Shown: positions 8,002 through 17,014, numbered from the stretch's first letter. The stretch is DNA of 64,000 nucleotides from Gordonia sp. ABSL11-1 (GCF_030315685.1 NZ_JASXSI010000002.1:248001-312000); one strand, 5' to 3'. Numbers and translations are program-made. The notes: generated by a model from the letters alone, not told the origin.

Positions 8002-9056
8002 CGCCCGTCGAGCTGTTGCCGACGCCACCGGAGGTCCGCGCACTGGCCGAGGAGCTCGCGCCCGGTCGATGGCCCACGGCGGATGTCGCCGCCCTCCGGG
8101 AATCCGCGGCGAGGTGTCGTGACGTCGCCGCCCGCCTCGCGACGGTCGCTGACACGATCGTCGGCGCCCACCGCGCACACGCGATCTCTGGTGGAGCAGG
8201 CGCCTTCCACGACGGCATGGTGGACGCGGGTGTACGGCTCGCCTCGGCGGGCGCGGATCTCGGCCGCACCATCGGCAGCCTCGAGGCCGCCGCCACGGCG
8301 GCGGAGGCCTACGCCGATGCATCCGTCGAGACGCACAACGAGATGACCGTCATCGCCTCGATTGCCGACCGCGAACGACTGCGAGCCGATCTGCTGACCA
8401 CGCTCGGCGACGACTCCGCGCAGGTCGTCGCCGCCGGTGCCGGGCGCATGGCCTTGACCGCGGCGGGCGACGACTACACCGACCGGGCCGATGATGCCGG
8501 CCGACGGGACCACGACGATCCGCAGCCGACGCCGGCCGCGACGAGCGGGATGATGCCGTTCTCCGCGCTCGGCGGGCTGGCGGCGGCGGGTGCCGGGATG
8601 ATCGCCGGTCCCCGGGGGGCAGGTTCCGCCGCCGGCGACGACGCTCTCGACGAGGCCGACGCCGACTGGTTGCGGCGCCGCGCCGAGCAACTGCAGGCGT
8701 CTCTTCCGTCAGCGGTGGCCGGGTTCGTCCGGATGGCAGTGGGCATCGGTCGCAGTGCCGATGGATCGCGCGCCGTCGTCATCGGGACCAGCGATCCGCA
8801 CCCCTACCAACGAGCGGGCCTCGAACTGGGACCAGGTGAGGTCTTGGCCGGCAACGGACGTGCCGCCGAGTTCGCCGTGCTCGATCACATGGCCCACGCC
8901 GGCGCCGAGCCGCGGGCGATCGCCGCGGCCACGCCGATGGCCCCCGACACCGTCGCGGCTCTGGGTGCGACGGATGCGGAGGTGTTCGCGCCGACCGATG
9001 CCGACCCCATCGGCCCGGCATGGCTGCACGCCGATGCGGGCGACGACTCGGCGTAG
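7998..9056 (+). CDS. Large type VII-secretion-like protein with degenerate deaminase-like C-terminal domain
   Basis: A 352-aa protein. Residues 1-170 are predicted helical and Ala-rich, like the N-terminal translocation domains of ESX-exported toxins; residues 170-230 are a Gly/Ala/Pro-rich linker with a possible short hydrophobic segment; residues about 235-345 form a separate domain. In that domain GRAAEFAVLDHM followed after about 12 residues by ATPMAPDTVAAL is laid out like the HAE ... PCxxC signature of toxin deaminases, but the zinc-binding His and both Cys are missing. I infer a related but catalytically dead or re-purposed fold. GTG start, GTGA overlap with the preceding gene. No adjacent immunity gene is evident. 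Confidence 0.5.
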   Translation: MTPVELLPTPPEVRALAEELAPGRWPTADVAALRESAARCRDVAARLATVADTIVGAHRAHAISGGAGAFHDGMVDAGVRLASAGADLGRTIGSLEAAATAAEAYADASVETHNEMTVIASIADRERLRADLLTTLGDDSAQVVAAGAGRMALTAAGDDYTDRADDAGRRDHDDPQPTPAATSGMMPFSALGGLAAAGAGMIAGPRGAGSAAGDDALDEADADWLRRRAEQLQASLPSAVAGFVRMAVGIGRSADGSRAVVIGTSDPHPYQRAGLELGPGEVLAGNGRAAEFAVLDHMAHAGAEPRAIAAATPMAPDTVAALGATDAEVFAPTDADPIGPAWLHADAGDDSA

Positions 9057-9138
9057 GGCACTGCCGCGGTCACCCTCTCCGGCCCCGGCCGTTCGGAACG
9101 GCTCTGCGCGAGCCCCGGGACACCGGTGGGCAGGGGTC

Positions 9139-9151
9139 TACTCTGGGCGGC
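9139..9151 (+). promoter_or_regulatory. -10 element for leaderless start of the 9152 gene
   Basis: TACTCT at 9139-9144 is followed by 7 nt and then the GTG at 9152, the arrangement of leaderless transcripts in mycobacteria and relatives. It supports GTG 9152 over the upstream ATG at 9020, which would overlap the previous gene. Confidence 0.5.
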
Positions 9152-10126
9152 GTGCACCATTGGCTCTCCGCGCGGGCCTCCCACTGGTTGAACCACGACA
9201 TCATCGATCGTGGGCTGCTGCCGCTTCTGGTGTTCTTCCTCGGCCTGGTCATCGGATTCGTCGCCATCCGGATCAGCGTCCGACTGATCCGCGCGGACGT
9301 GCGGTGGTGGTTCTCCAACGTGAGTGCCGGCGACACCCACATCCATCATGTCGTGTTCGGTGTCGTGCTCACCCTGCTGTCGGGGCTGGGGCTCATAGCG
9401 TTCTCGCTGAGCGGGGACCAGGTCGCCATGTCCGTGTTGGCCGGGCTCTTCGGCATCGGTGCCGCCCTCATCCTCGACGAGTTCGCCCTCATCTTCTACC
9501 TGCGTGACGTCTACTGGTCGCAGGAAGGCCGTACGTCGGTGGACGCCGTGTTCATCGCGCTCGCCGCCACCGGCATGATCCTGCTCGGGTTCCGGCCGCT
9601 CGACCTGTACTTCGACGCACTCCATGATCTGCGCGTCGGGCGCACGTTCCTGGTCGACACGGTGGCCGCGGTGCTGAACCTGATCCTCGCCGCGATCGTG
9701 GTGTTGAAGGGCAAGATCTGGACGGGCGTGGTGGGGGTGTTCGCGTGGCCGTTGCTCATCGTCGGCGTCATCCGGCTCGCCCGGCCGACGTCGCCATGGG
9801 CGCGCTGGCGCTATCTGTCCAGGCCCCGCAAGCTGGAGCGGGCCATCGAACGTGAACGGACGCTGCGCCGGCCATTCATCCAGGCGAAGATCTTCGTCCA
9901 GGACCTCGTCGCTGGCCGTCCCGATGTGCTGCCGCACGTGCGGGCGGCGACTGAGGACCACCTCGACCGCGTCGTCCACCCGGCACCTCCGCCACCGGCG
10001 ATTTCGCCGCACCGGGGTCTGTCTGGCACAATAGTCGGGTTGCCTGGCGACGACGTGCCCCCTGCGGGCGGTGGCCCGGACACACACCATGACTCGGAGC
10101 ACGAACCGGTCGAACCTCACACATGA
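9152..10126 (+). CDS. Multi-pass integral membrane protein of unknown function
   Basis: A 324-aa protein with about six predicted membrane segments (first LLPLLVFFLGLVIGFV, then four to five more up to about residue 210), a His/Asp-containing loop (AGDTHIHHVVFG) after the first and a basic, Pro-rich cytoplasmic tail. No family is recognised with confidence. The GTG at 9152 is preferred because a -10 hexamer lies 7 nt upstream and because the longer version would overlap the preceding gene. The 3' end of the gene contains the rplS promoter. It is not coupled to the 7.3-9.1 kb cassette (95-bp gap). Confidence 0.75.
   Translation: MHHWLSARASHWLNHDIIDRGLLPLLVFFLGLVIGFVAIRISVRLIRADVRWWFSNVSAGDTHIHHVVFGVVLTLLSGLGLIAFSLSGDQVAMSVLAGLFGIGAALILDEFALIFYLRDVYWSQEGRTSVDAVFIALAATGMILLGFRPLDLYFDALHDLRVGRTFLVDTVAAVLNLILAAIVVLKGKIWTGVVGVFAWPLLIVGVIRLARPTSPWARWRYLSRPRKLERAIERERTLRRPFIQAKIFVQDLVAGRPDVLPHVRAATEDHLDRVVHPAPPPPAISPHRGLSGTIVGLPGDDVPPAGGGPDTHHDSEHEPVEPHT
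9998..10032 (+). promoter_or_regulatory. Probable rplS promoter within the upstream gene
   Basis: GCGATTTCGC at 9998-10007 and GTCTGGCACAAT at 10021-10032 repeat the blocks found before rpsP, with spacing differing by one base. The putative -10 is CACAAT; TTCGCC to CACAAT is 18 bp. The first block is again the core of a small dyad (CGGCG-ATTT-CGCCG). The leader to the rplS ATG would be about 165 nt. Confidence 0.6.
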
Positions 10127-10204
10127 TCCCCGATGATCGGGTGGTCGGGTGCGGGGCCGCCAGGTTCCTCTGTTCACGCGAAACGCCAGATTGGACCCAC
10201 CACC

Positions 10205-10546
10205 ATGAACACCCTCGACTTCCTCGACAAGCAGTCGCAGCGCGACGACATCCCCGAGTTCGCCCCCGGCGACACCCTTGACGTCCACGTCAAGGTCATC
10301 GAGGGCTCGAAGGAACGCGTCCAGGTCTTCAAGGGCGTCGTCATCCGCCGCCAGGGCGGTGGCGTGCGGGAGACCTTCACGGTGCGCAAGGTGTCCTTCG
10401 GCGTCGGCGTGGAGCGCACCTTCCCGGTGCACAGCCCGAACATCGCGAAGATCGACGTCGTCACCCGCGGTGACGTCCGTCGCGCGAAGCTGTACTACCT
10501 GCGCGATCTGCGCGGCAAGGCAGCCAAGATCAAGGAAAAGCGCTGA
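10205..10546 (+). CDS. rplS: 50S ribosomal protein L19
   Basis: Large-subunit protein at the interface with the 30S subunit. The 113-aa sequence begins [19 protein letters not shown] and ends in a basic tail, the normal L19 length. The ATG at 10205 is the homologous start; the frame is open for another 24 codons upstream, but these are unlike L19. lepB follows after 18 bp. Confidence 0.98.
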   Translation: MNTLDFLDKQSQRDDIPEFAPGDTLDVHVKVIEGSKERVQVFKGVVIRRQGGGVRETFTVRKVSFGVGVERTFPVHSPNIAKIDVVTRGDVRRAKLYYLRDLRGKAAKIKEKR

Positions 10547-10552
10547 CGCGTC

Positions 10553-10564
10553 TACCCTGACGAC
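10553..10564 (+). promoter_or_regulatory. -10 element for leaderless lepB start
   Basis: TACCCT (10553-10558), 6 nt, then GTG 10565. lepB can therefore have its own leaderless transcript besides read-through from rplS. Confidence 0.45.
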
Positions 10565-11446
10565 GTGGCCGACTCACACTCCACGGGCAGCGGCCCGGAT
10601 TCCGGTGCGCCGGACTCGGACGCCGCGTCGTCCCGCTCCCGCGATTACGGCTGGGATCCGGACGACGACCATCCCGACGAGCGCCCTTGGCGCACCAAGG
10701 ACGACAAGCCGGAGAAGCGCGGCTCGCTCCTGCGGGAAGCCGTCATCATCATCGGCTGTGTCCTGCTGCTCACGTGGCTGCTGCAGACCTTCGTCGGCCG
10801 GCAGTACGTGATCCCATCGGAGTCGATGGAACCGACACTGCACGGCTGTGCGGGGTGCACGAACGACCGGATCGTCATCGACAAGTTGTCCTACCGCTTC
10901 GGTGACCCGAGTCCCGGTGACGTCGTCGTCTTCAAGGCGCCGAGCGAGTCCTGGGACGGCGCATGGTTGTCGCCGCGATCGGACAACCCGGTGGTGCACG
11001 GCATCCAGGACGGCCTGTCCTGGTTCGGATTCGCCCCTCCGGACGAGAACGATCTGGTGAAGCGGGTGATTGCCACCGGTGGTCAGACCGTCGCGTGCAA
11101 GAACTCGGACGACGTCGGGGTCACCGTCGACGGCAAGCCGCTGAACGAGCCCTACGTCGACAAGACGCTGCAGGCCCAGGACGTCGCGGCAGGCAACGAG
11201 ATCGCCGCCACGCCGAACGGGACGCCGAACGCGTGTTACGGGCCCGACTTCGGCCCGGTCAAGGTTCCCGAGGGGAACGTGTGGGTGATGGGTGACAACC
11301 GGGCCAACTCGGCCGACTCCCGCTTCCACATGGAGGACGAGTTCACCGGCACGGTGCCGATCAGTGACATCCGCGGCAAGGTCCAGTTCATCATCTATCC
11401 CTTCTCGAGGATCGGTGGTGTGTCCTCGGACAACCCCCAGTCATGA
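10565..11446 (+). CDS. lepB: Signal peptidase I
   Basis: Membrane serine protease (S26) that removes Sec/Tat signal peptides. The order is an acidic N-terminal cytoplasmic stretch (1-55), one membrane helix (AVIIIGCVLLLTWLLQTF), the catalytic serine in IPSESMEPTL, the catalytic lysine in LVKRVIATGG, and the GDNRANSADSRFH box near the C-terminus. A pair of cysteines sits just after the active serine (HGCAGC). At 293 aa it resembles mycobacterial LepB. GTG start with a -10 element 6 nt upstream. Confidence 0.96.
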   Translation: MADSHSTGSGPDSGAPDSDAASSRSRDYGWDPDDDHPDERPWRTKDDKPEKRGSLLREAVIIIGCVLLLTWLLQTFVGRQYVIPSESMEPTLHGCAGCTNDRIVIDKLSYRFGDPSPGDVVVFKAPSESWDGAWLSPRSDNPVVHGIQDGLSWFGFAPPDENDLVKRVIATGGQTVACKNSDDVGVTVDGKPLNEPYVDKTLQAQDVAAGNEIAATPNGTPNACYGPDFGPVKVPEGNVWVMGDNRANSADSRFHMEDEFTGTVPISDIRGKVQFIIYPFSRIGGVSSDNPQS

Positions 11447-11492
11447 CCCCGCGGACGACACCGTGCGGTGTCCCGATCCGGGGAGATGACCG

Positions 11493-12185
11493 ATGAGTCG
11501 ATGGCCGCCGCGTTTCCCGATCCGCCGGGCAGCGAGCCTGCGCACTTATGAATTCGCACTGCACCGCAACGGCCTGGGGCCGGTCGCCGGTGTCGACGAG
11601 GCCGGACGCGGCGCGTGCGCCGGGCCGCTGGTGGTGGCGGCCTGCGTCCTCAAGCCGACCCAGCTCAGCTCGCTCGCCGACCTCGACGACTCCAAACGCC
11701 TCACCGAGGCCACCCGCGAGACGTTGTACAAGGCGATCACCAAGTACGCGGCGAGTTGGAAAGCCGTGGTGATCCCGGCCGCGGAGATCGACCGGATCGG
11801 TGTCCACGTGGCGAACATCGAGGGGATGCGGCGTGCGGTCGCGGGTCTCGACGTCACCCCCGGTTACGTGCTGTCCGACGGATTCGTGGTCCCCGGGCTG
11901 ACGGTACCGTCGTTGCCCGTCATCGGCGGGGACGGCGCCGCAGCCTGCATCGCGGCGGCCAGCATCATCGCGAAGGTCACCCGCGACCGCATCATGGTGG
12001 CCATGGACTCCGAACTGCCCGGCTACGATTTCGCCGTCCACAAGGGCTACAGCACCGCTCACCACATGTCCTGCATCGACCGGCACGGACCGTCCGCGCA
12101 ACACCGGATGTCCTACCGCAACGTCGCGTCCCGCGCGGCCACCGACCCCGACCCGACCACGATAGGCTTGTCGAATGAGTGCTGA
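11493..12185 (+). CDS. rnhB: Ribonuclease HII
   Basis: Cleaves RNA in RNA-DNA hybrids and misincorporated ribonucleotides. The acidic active site is in [14 protein letters not shown] (about 30-43) and in [22 protein letters not shown] is the conserved helix. Length is 230 aa. The start ATG follows GGGGAGA at 7 bp. The 3' end overlaps the DUF2469 gene by 11 bp and contains its -10 hexamer. Confidence 0.97.
   Translation: MSRWPPRFPIRRAASLRTYEFALHRNGLGPVAGVDEAGRGACAGPLVVAACVLKPTQLSSLADLDDSKRLTEATRETLYKAITKYAASWKAVVIPAAEIDRIGVHVANIEGMRRAVAGLDVTPGYVLSDGFVVPGLTVPSLPVIGGDGAAACIAAASIIAKVTRDRIMVAMDSELPGYDFAVHKGYSTAHHMSCIDRHGPSAQHRMSYRNVASRAATDPDPTTIGLSNEC
12163..12174 (+). promoter_or_regulatory. -10 element for leaderless DUF2469 start
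   Basis: TAGGCT (12163-12168), 6 nt, ATG 12175. The same TAGGCT hexamer lies 6 nt before the 15740 gene and 8 nt before cobA (61601). Confidence 0.5.
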
Positions 12186-12486
12186 GGATCTCGAGAAGTA
12201 CGAAACCGAGATGGAACTCTCCCTGTACCGCGAGTACAAGGACATTGTCGGTCAGTTCACCTATGTGGTGGAGACCGAACGGCGCTTCTATCTGGCGAAC
12301 GCGGTGGAGATGGTTCCCCGCAACACCGACGGCGAGATCTATTTCGAGCTGCGGATGTCCGACGCGTGGGTGTGGGACATGTATCGGCCGGCGCGGTTCG
12401 TCAAGCAGGTCCGGGTGATCACGTTCAAGGACGTCAACATCGAGGAGCTGGAGAAGCCGGAGCTGCGGCTCCCGGACGAACCGTGA
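12175..12486 (+). CDS. DUF2469 family protein
   Basis: A 103-aa acidic protein beginning [20 protein letters not shown], the hallmark of the actinobacterial DUF2469 family (Rv2901c in M. tuberculosis, from memory). Its function is not established. It is invariably next to rnhB; here it overlaps rnhB by 11 bp and carries its own leaderless-type -10. No membrane segment or signal peptide. Confidence 0.93.
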   Translation: MSAEDLEKYETEMELSLYREYKDIVGQFTYVVETERRFYLANAVEMVPRNTDGEIYFELRMSDAWVWDMYRPARFVKQVRVITFKDVNIEELEKPELRLPDEP

Positions 12487-12492
12487 TCGCCG

Positions 12493-12519
12493 ACCGTCGG
12501 CCGCGAGCCCGCCGACGGT
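12493..12519 (+). terminator. Probable factor-independent terminator after DUF2469
   Basis: ACCGTCGGC (12493-12501) and GCCGACGGT (12511-12519) form a perfect 9-bp stem with a 9-nt loop 7 bp after the stop codon. No U-run, as is usual for actinobacterial terminators. Confidence 0.6.
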
Positions 12520-12592
12520 TGTGCACAGTCGCGATGTGATCCACAGATGTCGGCGTCCGGGGTGATCCGGGCCGCAACGGTCGTGTGTCGCG

Positions 12593-13030
12593 GTGATGCT
12601 GATGGGCATGAGCGACAACGTCTCCCGGCCGGTGCTGCCGGATCCGCCCTCCCGTCCGAGTGCCGCCGACATCGGGCGCATCGGTGAGGACATCGCAGCC
12701 GATCACCTCCGCGGTCTCGGTTGGGCCGTGCTGGATCGTAACTGGCGCAACCGTTTCGGTGAACTCGACCTCATCGCCGCGGATGCGACGGTGTTGGTCG
12801 TGGTGGAGGTGAAAACGCGGGCGTCGCGTGTCTTCGGCGACCCGGTCGCGGCGGTCACCCCGGAGAAGCTGGCCCGGATGCGTCGGCTGATCCGGCAGTG
12901 GCTGGCCGACAACCGCGACCGATGGTGGGTCGCCATCCGTTTCGATGTGGTGTCGGTGCAACTGGATTCGCGGGATCCGTGCGCGACCGAGCGTGCCGTT
13001 GTGCGGCACCATCGGGGTGTGTTCGCGTGA
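12593..13030 (+). CDS. YraN/UPF0102 family endonuclease-fold protein
   Basis: A protein of up to 145 aa with the restriction-endonuclease-like core G..GE..A...L...G...L..NWR, FGELDLIA and VVVEVKTR typical of YraN (UPF0102, a predicted PD-(D/E)xK nuclease). The in-frame starts are GTG 12593, ATG 12596, ATG 12602 and ATG 12608; the last gives MSDNVSRP and may be real, since no Shine-Dalgarno favours the first. The gene overlaps comM by GTGA and sits in the conserved yraN-comM-dprA string linked to DNA uptake and processing. Confidence 0.9.
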   Translation: MMLMGMSDNVSRPVLPDPPSRPSAADIGRIGEDIAADHLRGLGWAVLDRNWRNRFGELDLIAADATVLVVVEVKTRASRVFGDPVAAVTPEKLARMRRLIRQWLADNRDRWWVAIRFDVVSVQLDSRDPCATERAVVRHHRGVFA

Positions 13031-14559
13031 GCGGTCAGCGCGCGGCCACCGGGCTCGGTCGTGCTCACTCTGTCGGTCTGAACGCGTTCTCCGCCAAGGA
13101 GATCGAGATCCAGGCGAACGTCGGGCAGGGGCTACCGGCGTTCACGGTGGCCGGCAAGGTCGACGCATCGCTGCGTGAGGCGCGTGACCGGGTGCGGGCG
13201 GCCATCACCAACAGCGGGCTGACGTTCCCGGATCTGAAGGTGACGGTGTCGTTGGCGCCCGCGGACCTCCCGAAGTCGGGCTCGTCGTTCGATCTCGGTA
13301 TGGCGCTGGCGATCCTGGCGGCGACCGATCAGGCACAGGTGGGTCGGATGCACCGCACGGTGTTCCTCGGTGAACTCGGGCTCGACGGAGTCCTTCGTCC
13401 GGTGCGGGGAGTGTTGCCTGCGCTCAAATGTGCACGCGATCGTGGATACACCCATGCGGTCGTCCCGATGCCGAACGTCGCGGAAGCGACGTTGGTGGCG
13501 GATCTCGACGTCGGCGGGGCACACACCCTCGCAGAGGTGGTGCGCTGGTTGGACGGGGATCATGTGCTCGACACGGTGAGTGGTGACGAGGTGCCACCGC
13601 CTCCGCCCCAGGTGGCGGACATGGCAGATGTCGCCGGTCAGGCGGAGGCGCGTCACGCGCTCGAGATCGCGGCCGCCGGAGCGCATCACGTGTTGATGAC
13701 CGGACCGCCGGGAATCGGCAAGACGATGTTGGCCCGTCGGTTGCCGGGCATCCTGCCGCCACTCGGCCCGGAGGAGTCGCTGGAGGTGACCGCGATCCAC
13801 AGTATCGCCGGGACCCTGCGCACCGGACACCCGCTGATGACCGAGGCGCCCTTCATCGCACCGCATCACAGCACGTCGGTGACCGCGCTCCTGGGCGGAG
13901 GCACCGGGCTCGCCCGCCCCGGTGCGGTCAGTCGTGCACATCGCGGCATCCTGTTCCTCGACGAGTGCGCCGAGATGGGACCGAAGGTCCTCGACTCGCT
14001 CCGCCAGCCGCTCGAGGAGGGGGAGGTGCGGGTGTCGCGGCGCGACGGCGTGGCCACCTATCCGGCCCGGTTCCAACTGATCATGGCGGCAAACCCGTGT
14101 CCGTGCGCCCCCGCTCACGACATCGACTGCATCTGTTCCGCGGTGGCACGCCGCCGATATCTCGGGAAGCTGTCGGGCCCGCTGATGGACCGCGTCGACA
14201 TCCGTGTCCGGATGGATCCGCCGGGGAACACAGCGCTGATGAACGGCGTGGAGGAGTCGAGCGCGGTGATGCGTGATCGGGTGGGTGCCGCACGGGCGGC
14301 CGCCGTCGAACGATGGCGCGACCACGGCTGGCTCACGAACGCCGAGGTGCCGGGTTCGGCCTTGCGTCAGCGTTTTCGGCTCAGCCCGTCCGCGCTGCGG
14401 CCGGTCGAGCTGTTCCTCCGGGACGGTCGGGTCACCGCACGTGGTGCGGACCGCGCGATCAGGCTCGCGTGGACCCTCGCCGACCTCACGGGGCGTGATC
14501 GGCCGGAGGAGGCCGATGTGGCCGAGGCGCTGCTCTACCGGGACAGAGGTGCGCGGTGA
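13027..14559 (+). CDS. comM: YifB/ComM Mg-chelatase-like AAA+ ATPase
   Basis: A hexameric helicase thought to promote branch migration during natural transformation. The N-terminal Lon-protease-like domain (GLGRAHSVGLNAFSAKEIEI) is followed by an AAA+ module with Walker A GPPGIGKT near residue 226, Walker B ILFLDECAEM and the ANPCPCAP element, then the C-terminal Mg_chelatase_C domain. From GTG 13027 it is 510 aa, the family length; upstream codons in the frame overlap yraN and are not homologous. Its TGA overlaps the dprA GTG. Confidence 0.95.
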   Translation: MSGQRAATGLGRAHSVGLNAFSAKEIEIQANVGQGLPAFTVAGKVDASLREARDRVRAAITNSGLTFPDLKVTVSLAPADLPKSGSSFDLGMALAILAATDQAQVGRMHRTVFLGELGLDGVLRPVRGVLPALKCARDRGYTHAVVPMPNVAEATLVADLDVGGAHTLAEVVRWLDGDHVLDTVSGDEVPPPPPQVADMADVAGQAEARHALEIAAAGAHHVLMTGPPGIGKTMLARRLPGILPPLGPEESLEVTAIHSIAGTLRTGHPLMTEAPFIAPHHSTSVTALLGGGTGLARPGAVSRAHRGILFLDECAEMGPKVLDSLRQPLEEGEVRVSRRDGVATYPARFQLIMAANPCPCAPAHDIDCICSAVARRRYLGKLSGPLMDRVDIRVRMDPPGNTALMNGVEESSAVMRDRVGAARAAAVERWRDHGWLTNAEVPGSALRQRFRLSPSALRPVELFLRDGRVTARGADRAIRLAWTLADLTGRDRPEEADVAEALLYRDRGAR

Positions 14560-15692
14560 CAGCGGGTGAGGTCGGCGACGACCGCCGCCGTGCCTGGGCG
14601 TACTTGTCCCGGGTGGCCGAATCACCCTGTTCCGCAGTCGAACTGCTCGTCGACGCCGTCGGCCCGGAGGAGGCTGCGGCAGCCATCCGCGCCCGATCGG
14701 TGCCGACAGGCCACGAGCAGGCCCTCGCGGTGACCACCGCGCGGGCGGCGACCGACACATCGGCGGCCGATCTCGATGTCGCCGACCGAGTGGGCGGGCG
14801 GCTGGTCACCCGCGACGACGACGAGTGGCCGGGCTGGCCGCTGATGGTGTTGGCGCAGTCCGACACCGCGGCCCGCGGGGGCGAGCCGCTGGCCCTGTGG
14901 GTACGCGGACCGCGACGCGTCGACGAGATGGCCACCACCGGGGTCGCACTGGTCGGCTCCCGGGCGGCGTCCGGATACGGCGAGCAGGTCGCGTCGAACC
15001 TGGCCTCCGGTCTGGCGCTCGAGAACTGGACCGTGACATCGGGCGGGGCGTATGGAATCGACGGCGTGGCCCATCGGGCCGCTCTCGCGGCAGGTGGTGC
15101 GACGATGGCGGTGATGGCATGCGGCATCGACCGCGACTATCCGGCCGGACACGCCCGGCTGCTCGCCGAGATCGCCGAGCACGGTCTGATCGTGACGGAG
15201 TACCCACCGGGGACGACGGCGGCCAAACATCGCTTCCTGACCCGAAATCGGTTGGTGGCCGCGATGTCGGACGCGGTCGTCGTCGTCGAGGCCGGGCGAC
15301 GATCCGGTGCCGCGAACACCGCGGCATGGGCGCGCAAGCTCGGGCGTCCCCTCGGCGCTGTGCCGGGGCCGGTGACGTCGGCGACCTCGGTCGGCTGTCA
15401 CCGGATGATCGCCGACGACCTCGCGGTGCTCGTGACGGACACGCGGTCGGTGATCGCGCTGGCCGCACCGGATGGCGGCGGCGACATCGGCCGCGGCCGC
15501 ACACGGACGACTGATTCGCTGACCGCAGAGCAGAAGCGGGTCCACGACGCACTGCCGGGACGCGGATCGGTGACGATCGAGGAGATCGCGTTCTCTGCGG
15601 GCCTCGACATCCCCACCGTTCGCACGGCTCTCGCGTGCATGGACGTGTCCGGCCATGTCGCATGTGTCGACGGGATGTGGCGATTGCCGTGA
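14556..15692 (+). CDS. dprA: DNA-processing protein DprA
   Basis: Loads RecA on incoming single-stranded DNA. The Rossmann-like core shows VALVGSRAASGYG near 130, SGGAYGIDGVAHRAAL and TEYPPGT, then RFLTRNRLVAAMSDAVVVVEA; the C-terminal 60 residues form the winged-helix DprA_WH domain. At 378 aa it is the normal actinobacterial length. GTG start, GTGA-coupled to comM. Confidence 0.97.
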   Translation: MTAGEVGDDRRRAWAYLSRVAESPCSAVELLVDAVGPEEAAAAIRARSVPTGHEQALAVTTARAATDTSAADLDVADRVGGRLVTRDDDEWPGWPLMVLAQSDTAARGGEPLALWVRGPRRVDEMATTGVALVGSRAASGYGEQVASNLASGLALENWTVTSGGAYGIDGVAHRAALAAGGATMAVMACGIDRDYPAGHARLLAEIAEHGLIVTEYPPGTTAAKHRFLTRNRLVAAMSDAVVVVEAGRRSGAANTAAWARKLGRPLGAVPGPVTSATSVGCHRMIADDLAVLVTDTRSVIALAAPDGGGDIGRGRTRTTDSLTAEQKRVHDALPGRGSVTIEEIAFSAGLDIPTVRTALACMDVSGHVACVDGMWRLP

Positions 15693-15727
15693 TGGCTGTT
15701 CGTCTTCTGCGGTGGCCGTGTCGCGCA

Positions 15728-15739
15728 TAGGCTCGTCCG
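15728..15739 (+). promoter_or_regulatory. -10 element for leaderless start of the 15740 gene
   Basis: TAGGCT (15728-15733), 6 nt, ATG 15740; no Shine-Dalgarno is present, fitting a leaderless mRNA. Confidence 0.5.
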
Positions 15740-17014
15740 ATGAGAATCCTTCTTGTCGGTGCCGGCGGCGTCGGTGATGCGATCGCCAAGATCGCGGCGC
15801 GACGACAGTTCTTCGAGCACATGGTCGTCTGCGACTACGACCCTGCGCGCGCCGAACGCACGGTCGCCGCGATCGTCGATGCCCTCGGTGCCGACGCGGG
15901 CGCGAGATTCAGCGCCGCCGCGATCGACGCCGGCGATGCCGACGCGGTGTTGCAGGCGGTCCGCGATCACGCCGCCACGCACGTGATGAACGCGGTGGAG
16001 CCGAGATTCGTCCCGACGGTGTTCGCCGGCGCGTTCGCCGGTGGTGCGGACTATCTCGACATGGCGATGAGCCTGTCACAACGACACCCCACCGATCCGT
16101 ACACCGAGACCGGCGTCAAGCTCGGCGACGAGCAGTTCGCGATGAGCGCCCGGTGGGAAGACGCGGGACGACTCGCACTCGTCGGGATGGGCGTGGAACC
16201 GGGCCTGTCGGACGTCTTCGCCCGGTACGCCTGCGACAACCTGTTCGACGACGTCGACGAGCTCGGCACACGCGACGGCGCAAACCTGGTGGTGCGCAAC
16301 GAGAACGGCGAGGAGATCTTCGCACCCTCGTTCAGCATCTGGACCACGATCGAGGAGTGTCTGAATCCTCCGGTGATCTGGGAGCGGGACCGCGGCTTCT
16401 TCACCACGCCGCCGTTCTCCGAGCCCGAGGTGTTCGAGTTCCCTGAGGGGATCGGTCCCGTCGAGTGCGTCAACGTCGAGCACGAGGAGGTGCTGTTGAT
16501 GCCGCGGTGGTGTCGGGCCCGCCGGGTCACGTTCAAATACGGGCTGGGAGAGGAGTTCATAGGTGTGCTCCGCATGCTGAACACGCTGGGACTCGACTCG
16601 ACGGAACCGCTGACCGTACGGTCTGCCGACGGCCCGGTGCGTGTGGCGCCCCGCGACGTGGTCGCCGCCGCGTTGCCCGACCCGGCCACGATCGGCCCGA
16701 TCATGACCGGCAAGACCTGTGCCGGACTCGCGGTGACGGGGGCCAAAGACGGCAGGCCCCGGCGCGTGTACCTCTATCACGTCAGCGACAACGAGTGGAC
16801 GATGCGCAACTACGGGACGCAATGTGTGGTCTGGCAGACCGCACTCGGTCCGGTCATCGCGCTCGAACTCCTCGCCGCCGGTGTGTGGAGCGCAACCGGG
16901 GTCCTCGGGCCGGAGGCGTTCGCGTCGGAACCGTTCCTCGAACTGATGGCGGCCGACGAGTCCGACGGCGGCTACGGCCAGCCATGGGGACTACGGGAGG
17001 ACGAGCCGCACTGA
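15740..17014 (+). CDS. Saccharopine dehydrogenase family protein
   Basis: A 424-aa NAD(P)-dependent oxidoreductase with an N-terminal Rossmann motif (ILLVGAGGVGDAIAKIAA) and the C-terminal saccharopine-dehydrogenase fold. It resembles the LYS9/carboxynorspermidine-synthase branch, so it could act on a lysine- or polyamine-type imine, but the substrate cannot be read from sequence. It is monocistronic with a leaderless-type start, 47 bp after dprA, and converges on the TetR gene with a 40-bp gap. It is not part of the conserved mycobacterial order, so it is probably an accessory gene. Confidence 0.88.
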   Translation: MRILLVGAGGVGDAIAKIAARRQFFEHMVVCDYDPARAERTVAAIVDALGADAGARFSAAAIDAGDADAVLQAVRDHAATHVMNAVEPRFVPTVFAGAFAGGADYLDMAMSLSQRHPTDPYTETGVKLGDEQFAMSARWEDAGRLALVGMGVEPGLSDVFARYACDNLFDDVDELGTRDGANLVVRNENGEEIFAPSFSIWTTIEECLNPPVIWERDRGFFTTPPFSEPEVFEFPEGIGPVECVNVEHEEVLLMPRWCRARRVTFKYGLGEEFIGVLRMLNTLGLDSTEPLTVRSADGPVRVAPRDVVAAALPDPATIGPIMTGKTCAGLAVTGAKDGRPRRVYLYHVSDNEWTMRNYGTQCVVWQTALGPVIALELLAAGVWSATGVLGPEAFASEPFLELMAADESDGGYGQPWGLREDEPH

